Below are positions 62,631-64,000 of a DNA stretch of 64,000 nt, one piece after another. The translations under genes were made by a program, and so were the position numbers. Location: assembly GCA_016699615.1 (NCBI GenBank), contig CP064984.1, positions 2,514,001-2,578,000 of the forward strand, written 5' to 3'. The notes below the pieces were generated by a model. It was not told the origin of the DNA. It worked only from the letters and a program-made list of their open reading frames with translations, and did no database searches. Each line of letters starts with the position of its first letter. Position 1 is the first letter of the stretch. Origin of the DNA: Sphingobacteriales bacterium (GTDB lineage Bacteria > Bacteroidota > Bacteroidia > Chitinophagales > JADIYW01).

Positions 62631-64000
62631 CTAGTGAATATTAAACACAAATGGAATTCTTGCTTGTGGTTTGGTGTATTGTTTTAGCTTCTCAATTTCT
62701 TTATAAGAACTAATTTCTTTTCTAAAAAACTTTGCAACCCTTTCACAGCAGGATACTGTACAACATTTATAGCGTTCAATTTTGCCAATTTTTTTGCTTC
62801 CGCAATGGCATCATCAAGCGTACCAATATTATCAATCAATCCAATAGCTTTAGCATCTACGCCACTATAAATTCTTCCTTTTGCAATATTTGTCACTTGT
62901 TCTGCGCTCAGTTTTCTAGCATCAGCAACACGTTTTTTAAATAAAGTATAAATTGCATCAATATCACGTTGCATGGCAGCATTTTCTATTGGTGTCCATG
63001 CTCTTGTGCTGTTGCCAAAATCTGCATATGGATTTGTTTTTACTACATCAGTAGTAATGCCCAATTTATCATTAAACAATTTTTGTGTATTAAATAACAT
63101 GCCAAAAACGCCAATAGAACCAGTAATTGTATTCTGTTGTGCAAATATCTTATCACTTGCACAAGCTATATAATAGCCACCACTTGCAGCCACATCGCCA
63201 AAAGATACTACAATAGGTATTTTCTTTTTCAAATTACTCAAAGCACGCCAAATCTGTTCTGATGCAAAGGCACTGCCACCACCAGAATTTACACGCAATA
63301 CCAAAGCTTTTACTTCGCCACTATTTGCTTTTTCTTGTATTTCATAAATATGTTTCAAGTAAGTATCTCCAGCTATTGTACCAGATTCAGCATTACCATC
63401 TATAATTTCGCCTTCAGCAAACAATACAGCAATTTGATTGCTAGCACTTGTATTATCTTCAGGCGTTATAGATTTTTTGTATTTTTTATAAGATACAAAA
63501 TTTAGATTCTCATTTTTGCCATAGCCAAGTTTTGTTCTTATTTCATCTAGCAATTCATCTTGATATTTAAGATCATCTACCAAGCCATATTTCTTTGCAT
63601 CTATAGCTTGAGTAATTTGTAATTGATTGGCAAATCCTATTAATGAATCTGTGCTGATGTTTATTTTTTTAGATAATTTTGATAAATACTCAGCTTGAAT
63701 GTCTTTTAATAGTTCAGTAAGTTGCAATTCATTTTCTGGACTGTTTTCTTTTAATCTAAATGGTTCTGTGGCACTTTTAAATTCGCCAGCATAGAAAATA
63801 TTAGGTTGCACACCAACTTTCTCCATTAAGCCAGTAAAAAACATATTTTCTAACACAAAACCATTGAACTCGCAACCAGCAATTGGATTAAGATACATTT
63901 TATCTGCATATGCACCAACCAAAAATGTTTTTTGAGTTGCACCGTTGCTATACAAATAAACCAACTTACCAGATTTCTTAAAATCTTCAATAAAATCTAA
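62631..64000 (-). CDS. sppA: Signal peptide peptidase SppA (67K type), frameshift at 62722-62725, N-terminus beyond the window
   Basis: Membrane serine protease that degrades cleaved signal peptides. The frame is open to the right edge (first visible residues LDFIEDFKKSGKLVYLYSNG). Two tandem S49 domains are visible. The second has VLRVNSGGGSAFASEQIW and VVSFGDVAASGGYYIACASD, with the catalytic Ser in ASGGYY, and the first holds the Lys region (FKSATEPFRL). As read, the C-terminus is EKKLVLIKKLRS. One A added at 62722-62725 gives FLEKEISSYKEIEKLKQYTK and PQARIPFVFNIH, the usual SppA ending, with a stop at 62631-62633. 457 codons are visible after repair. Confidence 0.92.

Overview
This is an AT-rich chromosomal segment from a member of the phylum Bacteroidota. 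The evidence is: two secreted repeat proteins ending in gliding-motility/type B type IX secretion (T9SS) sorting domains; a PorP/SprF-like protein; promoters of the TTTG-N19/20-TAnnTTTG type; few recognisable Shine-Dalgarno sequences; a fused SecDF; and the DUF3822-rsmD-coaD order. I would not place it below phylum with confidence, although the content suits the Chitinophagales/Saprospirales part of the phylum.

Layout. 0-6.6 kb: a partial secreted protein, a phosphohexomutase, and a 1,577-residue adhesin-like protein (SBBP propeller, PKD, eleven 51-residue repeats, T9SS tail). 6.6-13.3 kb: mostly housekeeping genes (pcm, a DUF3822 gene, rsmD, coaD, two small acetyltransferases, an ACT-domain protein, ilvC). 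13.3-19.2 kb: a LolA-like protein, a second T9SS adhesin with seven 162-bp tandem repeats, and immediately after it a PorP/SprF barrel fused through a coiled coil to an OmpA domain, a plausible surface-display pair. 19.4-25.3 kb: an accessory stretch with a restriction-like nuclease, a cytochrome P450, a UvrD-like helicase with an HTH tail and a PIN toxin-antitoxin pair, separated by dispersed repeats, two of which look attC-like. 25.3-41 kb: almost all on the minus strand, with rluD, pyrC, an OmpA/TSP3 protein, MFS and desaturase genes, a TauE/SafE permease, a PhoD-like phosphatase, trpB, an esterase, dnaA, and a 5'-nucleotidase split into two genes. 41-64 kb: HesB/IscA, HU, glutathione peroxidase, an atypical response regulator, a carotenoid-type oxidoreductase, a phosphatidyltransferase with GtrA, aat-clpS, tRNA-Met, guaA, secDF, topA, nitroreductase and sppA.

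The main technical point is that at least 15 genes are broken by small indels, nearly all one base missing from an A or T run. In every case, adding the missing base rejoins a family-typical protein and makes the gene length divisible by three. The same defect hits essential genes (topA, coaD, pyrC, ilvC). I therefore read these as consensus errors in the sequence, not decay, and give merged coordinates.

Other notable items are a response regulator with Glu at the phospho-acceptor position, an RsmD with Gly in place of the catalytic Asp of its (N/D)PPY motif, start codons lying only 3-4 bases after a canonical -7 box, and a membrane-anchored protein built from short [IV]P[LFV] strands that I could not assign.
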